Assembly (NCBI GenBank): GCA_029448655.1
Contig: JACCLO010000002.1
Location: 4,526,001-4,590,000 of the forward strand
Reading direction: 5' to 3'
From: Wolfiporia cocos
Lineage: Eukaryota > Basidiomycota > Agaricomycetes > Polyporales > Phaeolaceae
Length of the DNA stretch: 64,000 nt
In this document: piece by piece, positions 23,951 to 38,874 of the stretch
How positions within the stretch are numbered: the first letter of the stretch is position 1
Layout of the letters: every line of letters starts with the position of its first letter
Made by a program: the position numbers and the translations under genes
The notes under the pieces: model-generated
What the model was told of the DNA's origin: nothing
What the model saw: the letters and a program-made list of their open reading frames with translations, nothing else
Databases searched by the model: none

Positions 23951-24565
23951 AAATGATCCAGCTCGCTGATATTCTAGGATGTCCACGATTGGGCGGCAAA
24001 CTCCATTCATTGTATTTATCCTGCAACTCCAGGACAATAATCTTCATTAGGACTCTATATCGGGAATATTACTAGACATCGCTGCACTGCAGACAGCGAT
24101 TCTCTTTACGATACTGCCTCTTTCGTTATGAATGCAATATGAAGTGTATTATATCGATTACTACCGAGCTGATAATTTCAGCGCGTTTGTCAAATGGGGG
24201 CGATGCCACTGCCAGCGTGCCATCTACACCGGTCCGCGATCGTCAGAGATGGGCTAATGTGCGTGTCTGATGCTGATAGATAGCTCGATAGAGGTCCGTG
24301 AACGACTCTCGCGGGGGCTCTCGAACTCACGAGTGCACTCGACCGGTAGTCATGAGTATCTTTTGTGGCTCGGAACAAGGATACCTTCCTATCTGGGCGT
24401 TGACGTCACGGTGGCCTAATCACAGGCCGAATCCAGGGTAGTGATCTGGTCCAAATCCTGATTTGGCTCTGTAATCCAGCAGCAGCTGACCGGACCCCCA
24501 CATACAGCTTATATCCCAACCACCACCTTCACGTTCACAGCACATAGAATCTGTACCTGCACATT
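23951..24565. other. Intergenic, no gene seen
   Basis: This is the spacer between the small Tudor/SH3-like gene and the F-box gene. No RNA gene or repeat is recognised. Confidence 0.45.
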
Positions 24566-25506
24566 ATGAGCCTCCTACAAGACGTACTGCGCACACAGAC
24601 TCTAGACTCTCTAGATAAGCAGCTCGGTTCCGTCGCAGGTCACAGCGGACGCGCGACGCCGAACCATGATAGCGACGACGAGCTTGTCGGCGTTGTAAGT
24701 AACGAGGCATTGGAACATGCGTCTGGCTGACTGAGCGTGGACAGTTCTCAGCGCCCGGATCGCCCGCGTCACACTCACGGCCCTCGTCGCGTCCAGTATC
24801 TCCGGGACCTGGAGCTGGACGCCCGACCCGTCGTCCGCACCACCTCGTTTCTAGTGCCAATGCACAGCGATTGTCGTCAGATCCTGTGAGGGCATTCCCC
24901 ACAGACGTTATACAGCGGATCTTCTCGCGGCTGTCGATCCGTGATCTCGCGAGATGCGCTCGTGTCTCGAAGAAGTGGAACAGGAGCCAGTCAATCAACT
25001 ATGGTGAGGCCCTGTCGCTAGCAATGTTCATCATATGGTGCTGACTTGATCATCTGCCAGTATGGTTCCAACACTATAGGAAAGAGAACTTCCACGATGA
25101 TAGTTTGCCTCCTGGCAAGTGGACGAAGCGAGAGTCCAAGCAGAACTGGGTAAGTAACCATGAAGCATGCGGGGGAAGGTTTGACCAACGTTATGCATCT
25201 GATCTACAGCGAATCACCTATTTGCAAACCCTCGCGAACCGTCCTGATGACCTGGGGCCGATCTACCACTCCTATTCTGGGCGCTCCACTCCTGCTGGCT
25301 CAGGATATCACACTCCACGCGAGGTTCGCGAGGAGAAGTGGCGGCAGGAGGCAGAGGGCGAGATCCGCCCGTCAAAGGTCGAACTGCGCGAGATGTACAA
25401 GGAGCTCGGCGGACGCAAGGCTAAGTCCAAAGCCAAGGTTGGGGCTACCGGCGCCACCAGAGACAAAGGTGGTTGGGCGAATGCAGCTGAAGATAGCGGC
25501 TACTGA
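24566..25506 (+). CDS. F-box protein
   Basis: Probable substrate adaptor of an SCF (Skp1-Cullin1-F-box) ubiquitin ligase. Four exons are predicted: 24566-24694, 24745-25003, 25061-25149 and 25210-25506. The N-terminal 85 residues (MSLLQDVLRTQTLDSLDKQL onward) are Ser/Pro-rich. The F-box follows in exon 2: FPTDVIQRIFSRLSIRDLAR then CARVSKKWNRSQSI, matching the consensus LPxExxxxIFxxLxxxDLxxxxxVCKxW. After it, VWFQHYRKENFHDDSLPPGK and TYLQTLANRPDDLGPIYHSY lead to a Lys-rich C-terminus ending EDSGY. No WD40 or LRR repeats are visible, so the substrate-binding part is short or unusual. The phase of every junction is consistent. CAND1, the exchange factor for such adaptors, is also in this window, which is probably coincidence. 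Confidence 0.83.
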
Positions 25507-26251
25507 ACCACTCGAATGTTACAATGTACGAGGAATAAACATGTCGACCGTGAATGTAGAATAAACAGTGTGCACAATTGCTTGTGAAGACCATGTCTCT
25601 ACCACACTATCTCAAATTGTCTTATCACCGCATTGCGAAACCGAGCACGATCACAACACTGCACCTCGACTCACCCTAATCACGGCGCTGTAAGACATCC
25701 CTTTCATCCTAGCTAGCGTTCAACTTATACCGCGCACTTCGACGAGGTACGCCTATATTAGCGCGCAATCTGTTCCCGCGAGAGTTCGTTGAGCTGACTT
25801 GGCCACGTGCACTCAGCCGTTTGCGGAAACCCATCAAGTTCAACTGCAAGAGACGTGATTCAGAAGCCGCTCTCCTGCGTTCAGTTCGCCGCCACGACCC
25901 AGTAGGCACGGAGACAGGAACATAGCGCTGCAGAATCTGTAGTGGTGCGACTGACCCTGGATCACGATGGTCGTAACACGCATGGTCACCGTGGAATATT
26001 TGCGGACCAGTCCCTCGGTGAAACTGTCTTCGCCAGGCCAACGCATGTCTGCCAGTGAGGCGAGTATCTCGTTTGCACGATGAACGTGTCGTCAAATACA
26101 TCTTGAAGCTGAGCAAAGTGCCGTTTAGTTTCCAGCTACACCATCCACCTGCCACGGCACGCCCAGCGGATGCGTTTCTGGCGGACTCGGTGCACCACGC
26201 GCCAGCCTTGAGGTAAACCTTTCGATCAACGCGCTGAAGATATAACTCATT
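25507..26251. other. Intergenic, no gene seen
   Basis: A minus-strand frame across 25709-26257 runs for 182 codons but starts without ATG and has no motif. It is treated as accidental. The right end is the promoter of the kinase gene. Confidence 0.4.
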
Positions 26252-29088
26252 ATGCACTCTATTTTACTACAGGACTCATCCGCGAGGTTTGATGAGCCCT
26301 ATGTCGTCTGCGCGCCAATCGTTTCGCCAAAGATATGGCAGTCAGCGGAGCCCAACATCACCGAAAGTGAGATTAGCTTTGAAGTACGGGTGCGTACCGA
26401 GGTGGATAATGTGCAATATCTTATATATGCTTACACGTGCATATAGCACGTTGAGAATCTGCAAGATGTGCTTCCAGAGTGGGACGAGGAAAGCGAGATT
26501 GATGTACGACCGCTATATCGTCTTACTACGCCATGTGCTAACTACTGGGCATGTGCGCCCACAGGAAGTCATCGTGATATCCCCAAGGCGCATACGTCGA
26601 TCTCGTGTGCTAAGCGTGATTGTCGAACGGCCGAAAGAATCCAACGTATAATCCCAAATTTCCAAACTACCGTATCATTCCACTGACACCGGGTTCTACG
26701 CAGGTTGTAAGCGCGCTGGACTTCGAAGTTATTCGGTCTCTACAGCCTTGCGGAGGAAACGGGTCGGGCGAGCTTGTCCTTGGTAGGAAAATAGACACGG
26801 CTCACCTTTATGCCGTCAAAGTCTTCAGGAAGGCCTTCCTAGGCCTGACTAGCCAGGAGTGCTTGCGTACGGAACAAGCGGCATTGCGCCTGCTCACCGA
26901 AAGCATGGTCCCATTCACTCCTCGGCTACACTGGAGCTTCCAGGATGAGAAGGCGTATTACTTGGTGCTAGTAAGCATGCCGCGTTTTGAAATAGGAATC
27001 CGCCACTGAGGATACTCTTCTCTAGAGCGTCTGCGCTGCCGAGAGCTTGCAGACCTGTGTCGAACGCCGCGGCATGCTTCTCAAGGATGACACCAAAATA
27101 TATGCGGCTGAGATCGTAAGATGTTATACTCGGAGGCTCCGAGCTTATGCCGCTGCTGACAGACTGCGTGCAACTATAGCTCGAAGGGCTCGAGGCGCTG
27201 CATGCTGAGAACATTGTCCACCGTGACTTGAAACCCGAAAGCGTGTTGATTGGACACGATGGACATGTCGTCTTGTCGGACTTTGAGCACGCGAAGTTAC
27301 CTGATAACAACTCATCCATCTCGACCGCTCAGCTTCCGGTGATTGGACATGCGTTCCAGGCACCGGAACTCCTTCTGGGCTGGGCGCACGGACCTGCCGT
27401 CGATTGGTGGAGCTTCGGTTTGATTTTGTGCTACATGCTGACCGGTGCAGTGAGATGTGTGTTTGTTTGGTGATCGCTTCAGAGCTCACAGATTTGTTAG
27501 CACGCCTTGGTGGACAAACATAATTGGACAGCACAGCACTACCCGATCATGAGGAGCCAGATACTCCACGGCGAACTGTTGCCCAAGGTGTCAGAGCTCC
27601 TGGACGTAGTTGAGCATGAATTGATCTCTAAGGTGCGAACGTGTCTATTCTGCTCTGTTGGTGGAAACAACACATATCGTTTCCACGCCGCAGTGCCTTG
27701 AACGCAACCCCGCATTACGACTTTCCGGCGAGGATGTGAGATTGCGGGCGTTCTTCGCAGACATGTACGTACGGCGGTGTTATGATGGTCAACCGCTGAC
27801 TGCTGTCAAAACATATGTAGAGATTGGACGCTACTACGAGAAAAGGCTATTCCAGGTTTACCGTAACTCATCTCTATTGCCACTTCATGACTAACTATGA
27901 TGCAATTCCAATTCAGCGCCCTTCAAGCCCGACTACATCGGCAAAGAGGTTAACGGCAAGCCGCGGTTCGATGCCAAAGCTCAGGACAAGAAGATCAATG
28001 AAATGCTCGCTTGTGCTGCTTCTCGCAATGCCCCCAGTGCCACTGGCGTCATTGATGGGTTCTCATTCACTTGGGAAAGACAAGATACTGATAGCATTAG
28101 CGACCAGGACTTCTCGGCTTCCTACGGGCTTGCTCTAGGCGCTACTCCTGCTTCTGGCTCGGTGGACAAAGGGACGAACTCGTCTCCTGGGCTTGAAAAT
28201 GGCATGTCTGGCGACATCGTGGAAGAACAAGATCCTGGATTGTTTCCTGGGGACGGAATACCTGCTGAGTTCGGTGGCTGTCAACTTAACTTGTCATCTG
28301 CACAAAAGTTTGGGACCCTGCGCAAGTATTCCAGCCTCAACTTCGCAACAGACACGGATACTCTGGAATCTGCACCCGTCTCCAGGAGCGGTCGGCAAAA
28401 TCCTATTGGGGCATCCCCTACGTCAATGAAATTGCCACGTAGCTTACAGTCTACCTATCTCTCGCCTTTCACTGGCACACACAACTCTAACGGCGCACGC
28501 AACAAATTACGCAAGAAGACACGGCCTGACAGCACCCCAGTTCCTGCGTACACACAATACCCAGTGCTGAACCTCCCGCCAGGTATTGAACAGATCGGAA
28601 ACGGAATCGGTTACACGCGGCGGGTCACCCCAGTCCACCCGCGTTTTTCCATGTCAACGCTAACACCGCGGACGTGCCACGCTATCTTTACCGGTGGACG
28701 CTTCCCAGGGATGACGCCGCGGCTTGGACGCAAGAAGGCAAGCGGGAGCGGAGACCGCTTCGAGCAAGCCAGCAGCGGCGTGTCGGTTATGGACAGCGTG
28801 GACGAGAGCGAAGACCACATGGACGCGGTGATGCGCGAGATGTACGGGAGCAGGTGGAATCTAGGCACGTCTGCTAGTGAACTTGCGCATGCCGGCGGCG
28901 CGGATCCTCGGGCATATATGGGGATGACCCGAACCAGCGTCGGCTTGGGCCTGGGTGAGGACGCGCTGGAGACTTCTCGGGCGGACAGGCGGGCGCCGGT
29001 GCCCCCTGCGGAACATTCGACGCTCACCCCGGAAAGCACTCTTCGACTGGTCCCACCTTCGCTACATGGACCCGACTCCTACTGCTGA
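26252..29088 (+). CDS. AGC-type protein kinase with altered catalytic motifs
   Basis: The start is ATG 26252 (MHSILLQDSSARFDEPYVV). Introns before GTT-GTA at 26704 lead into the kinase domain: FEVIRSLQPCGGNGSGELVL (nucleotide loop), LYAVKVFRK (VAIK lysine), ENIVHRDLKPESVLI (catalytic loop), VVLSDFEHAKL (DFG position), FQAPELLLG (APE) and VDWWSFGLILCYMLTG. An AGC C-tail follows: FFADIDW, then the PAPFKPDYIGKE segment made by a G|CG split codon. The 360-residue C-terminal region is disordered, Ser/Pro/Gly-rich and ends LHGPDSYC. Relative to active kinases, the metal-binding Asn of HRDLKPEN is Ser and the Gly of DFG is Glu, while the VAIK Lys, HRD Asp and DFG Asp remain. It may be a weak, atypical or pseudo-kinase. 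I cannot assign it to Sch9, Ypk or PKA. Confidence 0.82.
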
Positions 29089-29650
29089 ATTCTGGATTTC
29101 GGCTTTGGTTCGGCCACTTCTCAGGTCTCCGTGACACTCTTGATTTCTCTGATGTTGTTTCTTCCGGGTTCCTGGCATTATGTGCGATAATTGTCACTGC
29201 CTTGTGTCTCAACTTGGCAGTTCTGTGTATTGTGGCCTGTCATTGAATCTTGTAGCTTTGCATGTATCTCTCTATGTTCCCGATGTAGTTCTAACGTACG
29301 ATGGAATGTGAATCGCGACATGTCGTGGTCTGCATCATGCAGATAAAGTGTGCCAACCATAAACTGAGTTAGGAGGTGCACTCCTTCGAGTAATCCGAAC
29401 GTAACATCCACACCGCTGGTTCATTTACACCTCGCCGAGACTGCTTTCCCCGCTGCTCTGTCTCCCTCGTTTTCAAGTACAACGTCACTGGGCTTCTGTC
29501 TGTTTGTAAAGTTCTCCAATCGCGTGTTTGGCTGCTGCAAGGCTGCAAGGTCTTCCACACACCTCAGGCACAGCAGCAAGTTTGATTGCATCATTATCAG
29601 CCCTTTGACCAACGAGAAGGCTCTGGCGCGCAGCGTATGCCCGACGACCA
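29089..29650. other. Intergenic, kinase to ESA1-like
   Basis: This is the 3' side of the kinase gene and the promoter of the acetyltransferase gene. Frames on both strands are short, and none carries a motif. Confidence 0.45.
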
Positions 29651-31776
<2,126 letters not shown>

Positions 31777-32220
31777 AACACGTATGCAATCAACTGGCAC
31801 CTATACCTCTGTGGGCCCTGATGTGGTTGTACACTTGCGATCCATATCTCAGACCAACAGCCTCCTGACGCACGAACCTGACAATCATATACGTGAATCC
31901 CTTCGAATGTACACACCAAGTCCTTGGAAGCGCCTGCAACTCAGATTGAGTCTGATCCGAGACGAAGTATGCCGTCTCAATTGGGAACCCGTGCTTCCAT
32001 ACAATGGGACCAAGAGCGGACCTCCCAAGAACACCAGCAGATACTCGGAGCTTTGTACTTCCTTCAAGCGTCCGTATTCCATTTTGCAAAGGGGATTCAT
32101 CGGATCAACACCATCGAGAGCATGGGCCTGAAGTATGGATAGAGATCATGCATGGCATAGGATACAAATGGCGTGAAGGGGCGTGCGCGGCGATAGGGAG
32201 AAGGTTGGGGGTGGTGATGT
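31777..32220. other. Convergent 3' space, ESA1-like and eL19
   Basis: No gene is supported in this interval. It contains the 3' ends of two converging transcription units. Confidence 0.5.
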
Positions 32221-32911
32221 TTACTCCTGGACAGGAGCCTCGTGCTCGACAGCGAGGATCGCCTGCCTCTTCTCCGCAACACGCTGTGCCCGACGCTCGC
32301 GAGCGGCCTGTGGACAGCGTAAGATGAGTTTCTCGTGCGATCAGCAAAAGACGGACCTTGTTCTTGACGCGGCGCGCCTCCATCTGGTCGGAGAGGATCT
32401 TGGTGCGGGTCTTCTCGGCCTTGGCCTTGTGAATGTACTCCATGAGAACACGCTTGTTCTTGAAGACGTTACCCTTGGACTTCTGGTAGAGCGAGTGGTA
32501 CCTTGAAGCTCTCAGCACGCGCGGGTGTGCGGATCAACGAATCAGTAGGACTCACAGGTGCTTGTCAATCTTTCCCGCCTCCCTGTACTTCCTCAACAAC
32601 CGACGGAGGACCCGCTGTCTCCGCATCCACATCACCTTCGTGGGCATACGAGCCTCCGCGGTACCCTTCCTCTTACCAGGGCCGGTGTGGCGACCCTTGC
32701 GCTTGGCCGCATGGAGGTCGCGGGTGCGAGCACGCGAGTGGACGGTCGTCGGCTTCGCGATAATGCGGCCGTCCTTGATGAGTTTCTTAATGTGCGCGCG
32801 CGAGTTGGCATTGCCAATCTCGGACTGCTCGCTGGGGTCGAGCCAGATTTTGCGCTTGCCGCAGCCGGCGACGGACGCCGCGAGGCGCTTTTGCGAACGG
32901 AGGTTCACCAT
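32221..32911 (-). CDS. RPL19: Cytosolic ribosomal protein eL19
   Basis: Structural protein of the 60S subunit that forms an inter-subunit bridge. Three exons. Exon 1 reads [20 protein letters not shown], then [20 protein letters not shown] and [24 protein letters not shown] split codon leads to [20 protein letters not shown] and the Lys-rich exon 2. The last exon is [28 protein letters not shown]. Length and sequence match eukaryotic L19 throughout, including the long basic C-terminal helix. Codon choice is strongly biased to C-ending codons, as expected for a highly expressed gene. Start ATG 32909-32911 is confirmed by homology. It is divergent from the SAT4-like kinase, with about 1.4 kb between. 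Confidence 0.97.
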
Positions 32912-34336
32912 GGCGTCTGTAAGGGATCAAGCAGCATTTTAGCGTGCCCAGCGTCGTCGTGCGGAGTGGCGGCGGTACTGACCTTGGTCTTGAGGGGTGC
33001 GATGAGACGGGCGCAGTGGGTGCGCAGTGGGAGCATGCTTACGTGATCTCAGCCCCCCGGCGCATGCCGAAACCTTATCAATGAAACTGGACAGCTCCGG
33101 GCCACCGGGGCCCGACGGCTGCGCGCGGGCTTGCTCTCCGCGATGCTGCTGCTGTTGCGCGTCGGCTGGCTCATTTCAATCCAGGGCGCGCCCGACGTCA
33201 TGTGCGCTTCGCCTGGCAGCGCCCTCTGATGCCGTTGCCTGGAGAGTACCCGACGCGTGCCGAGCTCTGCGATTATAATTACTACTGGGACTGGCTATTA
33301 TAGGATACCCACGGCGGGGACTTAGTCAGACTTAGTCAGCGCTGCTGTGACATGGTGGCTTCACTTTCGTCAACGGACTGGTCATGGTCTCCGATGGGTG
33401 CGACATCATTGCGTGGCTACGTGGTGTCGTCCGATTCACGAAGAACGGGACGGAGTCGAGCTTCGATGGTATCACTGTTTACGTTACGTCTGGTGGCCGA
33501 GCTCGTCCGAAGCATGCTGGCGCCTCGACGACCGCTATGCCTGCGCTTGCTAGCGCCGCCCCATTGGGCGTGACACCTGCATTGGGCTGGCACCTAGCCT
33601 GCGGCTGGGGATGACATCAACGATCCGGCCAGGACGGCGATAGACTGATACCCTCGCCGCAGACAGGGCTGTCTGAGAATGTGACGGGCAAGTCGCCCAT
33701 GGCGAAAAGGGCTCCCTTATCGTTTGGGAGAGAGCAGCCTCGTTTTGCGGGTTAGCTTCGCTGAATCATTTTACACATGAGATGTGTTGTTAGTGGGACG
33801 CGGGCTTCTATCAGATTCGGGTTTGCTTGCTCTGCCGCGTGCGTGAGAGAAGCAGGCATCTAGATGCAGGGCGTAGCGAGAGCAGATTAATCGACATGAA
33901 TCCAAATGAAACCCCATTCAATCTCTATGCCCGCCACAGCGCAGCCACACCGGAGCAGACCCGGCAGACACAGCATGGCGCCCGTTACGTAAGCGGCCCT
34001 TAAAGGGTACCAGTGGCGCACGAACGGCCTTTGCTCCGGTTCATCTCGTCGCTGGTAGTCCATCCGCTCCTCCTTCTGCCCGCCTGCTCGCCGGTTTTAT
34101 ACGCCATCCGCGAGGGGGACTCTCCCGCCTGCACCCCCGCCCCCGACGACCCCAGCACGTCGCCATACACCGCCCAGCCTCTACAACGTGTCTGCCGTCA
34201 TGATTTCCCAATAAACAGCTCTCCAGACCACGCCCCGTTCCCCCGACCTCACCTCACTCTCTCCGCCAGCGCCCAGATCGCACCCTCGCTCGCCATCGAC
34301 GCACCCACGACGTCATCCCACCCACACACCGCGCTA
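32912..34336. other. Divergent promoter region, eL19 and SAT4-like kinase
   Basis: Several plus-strand frames at 33347-33614 reach 68-76 codons in all three phases, which is what GC-rich non-coding DNA gives. No motif is seen. A pyrimidine-rich leader precedes the kinase ATG at 34337. Confidence 0.4.
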
Positions 34337-36315
34337 ATGACCATGATCGACGCAACCGAGACTGCACAAACCGAGGGCGAAGGCCCCGACAGTTCAGATA
34401 AACCGCCGCATGGTAATATATCCAAGCACGCTCTCTCCGCAAAGGCCCCTGTCAACGGCACCAAGCAATTGCGCCCCCCGTCCCGGCAGGCAGTGCCTCC
34501 GATAACGGCTGCCACTCACGACAACGGGCATCGCGTCCCCCTCCCGCCGCCGGAGGCACACTCGCACCACAAGGCGCCGGGTCACACCCGGAAGAGCCTC
34601 GAAGACATCTACCACTCAGAGAAGCTGCTGCTCACCGAGACTCCCTCCATCAATCGCGGCTCGTCCTCGACAACGGGCTCGATGACGACCTCCAGCAGCG
34701 ACTCCTTCTCCGCTTCCGAGTCTGATGGCTGGAGTCTTCCGTCCACGCAGCCGCCAAGTCGAGCGCCGAGCATGTCCAGCGGCGTCTCGGGCAACAAGCT
34801 CGGCGGTGGCCTTCAGCCGTTGACCAAAACGCCCTCCAAGACGCCGTCTAAGACGCCCTCCAAGGCACCCTCAAAGAAGGAGCAGCCCCCGTCAAAAGAG
34901 ACTCCCACACCGTCGACGGCCCCACGGATATCTCATACCCCATCCGCCGGCGGCACCGAGCCGGCATCCGGCGCCACTACACGCACGGTGAAGCCCTCAT
35001 CGCAGGCGTCGTCCAGGGCGCCATCCCGGGCGTCTTCCAGGGCCGGATCCTTTCACTCTGGAGGTGAGGGCGGACAGAAGATCACCACGCTCAAGGAGTT
35101 CCTCGAGAAGACTAACAATAAGCTTACGCGCAAGTCGTCCGCGCGCTCGACGGCGAGCAGCAAGAAGTCCGACTCGGAAAAGGGCCCTCGCTCGACGGCC
35201 GGAGACAGTACTGTCAGCCTGCTCAAGAAGTATGGTGTATGCGAGAAGGTGGCCATCGGCAAAGGGGCAACCTCCGTCGTACGTCTCGCGCACAAGTGGG
35301 ACCGCTCCGAGGAGAAGCTGTATGCCGTCAAGGTTTGTATTATCTATGCTTTCTTATACCTCGGGTGCGGCTTACCCGATGTCGCAGGAATTCCGGAAGC
35401 GCAGGAAGAACGAGACGGAGAAAGAATACGTCAAGAAGCTCACAGCAGAGTTCTGCATATCGTCAACGCTGCACCACGTAAACATCGTCGAGACAGTGGA
35501 CCTCGTGCAAGACGAGAACCAGCACTGGTGCGAAGTGATGGAGTTTTGCCCCGGTGGAGATCTGTACGCTGCCATCAAGCGGGGTGGCATGTCGCCGAGC
35601 GAGGTCGAGTGCTGCTTCAAGCAGATCTTGACTGGTGTCCATTATCTGCACAGTCAGGGTGTTGCCCATCGTGATATAAAGCCGGAGAATCTTTTCTTCG
35701 ACACAAGGGGGCATCTCAAGGTACGTTATGGTTACGTTTCATCGGAATGAGACGGGACATCTGACCATTTATGTCTTCCCGCTAGATCGGCGATTACGGC
35801 GCCTCAACTGTCTACCGTCTGCCCTGGGAGACCTCGGTGCATATGTCCACTGGCCTCTGCGGGAGCGAGCCGTATATTGCTCCAGAGCAGTTTCTGGGCA
35901 AACGTAAGCAATTTGATTAGCTTAATTGCCTCCTGGCCTAACGCGATGGGCTTCAGCCTACGACGCGCGGCTCGTCGACATCTGGGCGTGTGGTGTGGTA
36001 TATTACTGCCTGCACTTCCAAGAGCTTCCGTGGACGGTCGCGCAGCCGACGGACCAGCTCTTTGCGGCGTACGCCGCGGCGTGCCAGACGCAGTCGGGCT
36101 GCCCGCCGACGATCAATAACCTCTCGCCACGGGCATGCCGGCCCATCATCCGGCGGATGCTTGAGCCCAATCCGAAGCTGCGTGCGCTCATCGATGAGTG
36201 CATCAGCCATTCGTGGGTGCAGAGCATCGAGGTGTGCCACACCGTCGAGAAGCCGTCGCACGTCCACGTGAACGTGAACGCGATGAAGGATGCACAGGTG
36301 AAGGTCCTGCCGTGA
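34337..36315 (+). CDS. Ser/Thr kinase of the SAT4/HAL4-HAL5 (NPR/HAL) family
   Basis: Kinases of this fungal family control plasma-membrane potassium transporters and nutrient permeases. Four exons: 34337-35332, 35388-35720, 35786-35903 and 35957-36315. The N-terminal 230 residues are disordered, with the Lys-Thr-Pro-Ser unit (TPSK) repeated around residues 165-180 and Ser/Arg runs. The kinase domain starts KYGVCEKVAIGKGATSVVRL with the VAIK Lys in LYAVKEFRKR. The catalytic loop is HRDIKPENLFF, the DFG position reads IGDYGASTVYRLPWE, and STGLCGSEPYIAPEQFLGK forms the activation segment. DYG, GSEPY and the following DARLVDIWACGVVYYCLHFQ are typical of the HAL/NPR group. All catalytic residues are kept. 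The frame is open upstream to 34013, but only GTG could start it there. Confidence 0.88.
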
Positions 36316-36809
36316 GCGCGTCGCCTGGTCTATGCTATGTCATTCGGTACTTCTCGTTCGCCGGACATGATGCGGTTGGCCGTCTTCGTCCTTTCTCGTT
36401 CTTGCCGGCGCCGATACCTCTCTCTCGCGCGGCGCCATCTTCCGGTGTAGATGTACTATTCCCTTAGTTGACGGTTCTTGTTTCTTGAGCGGAGCAAGGG
36501 CCGCGTGGGTGTGCTCTTCTGTCTAGCAATATCATGCGATTTGCATTCACGATTGCTGCACGCGGCCCGCCGTATGCGAGGCCGGCAAGTTGTAGCGAAT
36601 AGCACGTCGATAATTTATCCCATGTACAATGTACTGTAATATTTAGCCACGTACTTCACGCTGACGATTCAATCAATCATAACGACATTTATTGTTTGCA
36701 TATGTTATGCTGTAGCCTTAGATCCTAACAACCCATAACAATGACCCGTTCCGCCCACCTCCCGATTATTGTGGCTGCGAATTGATTGTATAATTCCCCA
36801 GTGGGCACA
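36316..36809. other. Intergenic, SAT4-like kinase to VPS4
   Basis: This is the 3' region of the kinase and the promoter of VPS4. Nothing else is recognised. Confidence 0.5.
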
Positions 36810-38436
<1,627 letters not shown>

Positions 38437-38874
38437 TTGATTGGATGGGTACCTGGCATATTAACGAGCAACATGAACAGGGAACGAAGGGGCATAGCGC
38501 AGGATTCCTGCTGTAATACCACACATCTCATTGTAATCGCCTCATCGGCTGTGTTTATTTGGTTCCTATTGGACTGTACATTTCTGATCTACCGCGGCTA
38601 GTAAGATCGCTACGGAAACAGCTCGTTAGACTGGAGTTGCTGTGTTGAGACTGTCCTACACACACTCATTGGTTACGAAATGGTATTGCATGTATAACGG
38701 CGAAGTCGGCAGAATGCGAGAAACGGACAGCATGTTTCCCCGAAGCGGTGAGTACAGCTAGTTATTGCTACATGGGGAATATGAAGACGATGGTTTCCAA
38801 AGCAACCGATTCCACAATGAATGCACCCGAAAGTATGCACAAATGAATCAAGGCGACAAGAATACGTTAATCTC
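38437..38874. other. Convergent 3' space, VPS4 and CAND1
   Basis: No coding frame or RNA gene is seen in this short tail-to-tail interval. Confidence 0.5.

Noticed and set aside
24290..24330. AGTTCGAGAGCC on the minus strand, resembling a tRNA B box
   Set aside because: No A box at the right distance and no stem pairing.
25709..26257. 182-codon minus-strand frame between the F-box and kinase genes
   Set aside because: Non-ATG start, Arg/Ser-rich, no domain, and it overlaps the kinase start region.
33347..33614. Overlapping plus-strand ORFs of 68-76 codons in the eL19/kinase promoter
   Set aside because: All three phases are open together, as GC-rich non-coding DNA often is. No motif, and an ATG start in only some of them.
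34013..34336. Upstream extension of the SAT4-like kinase frame
   Set aside because: It can begin only at GTG. The translated stretch is Pro/His/Ser-rich, like a CT-rich leader.
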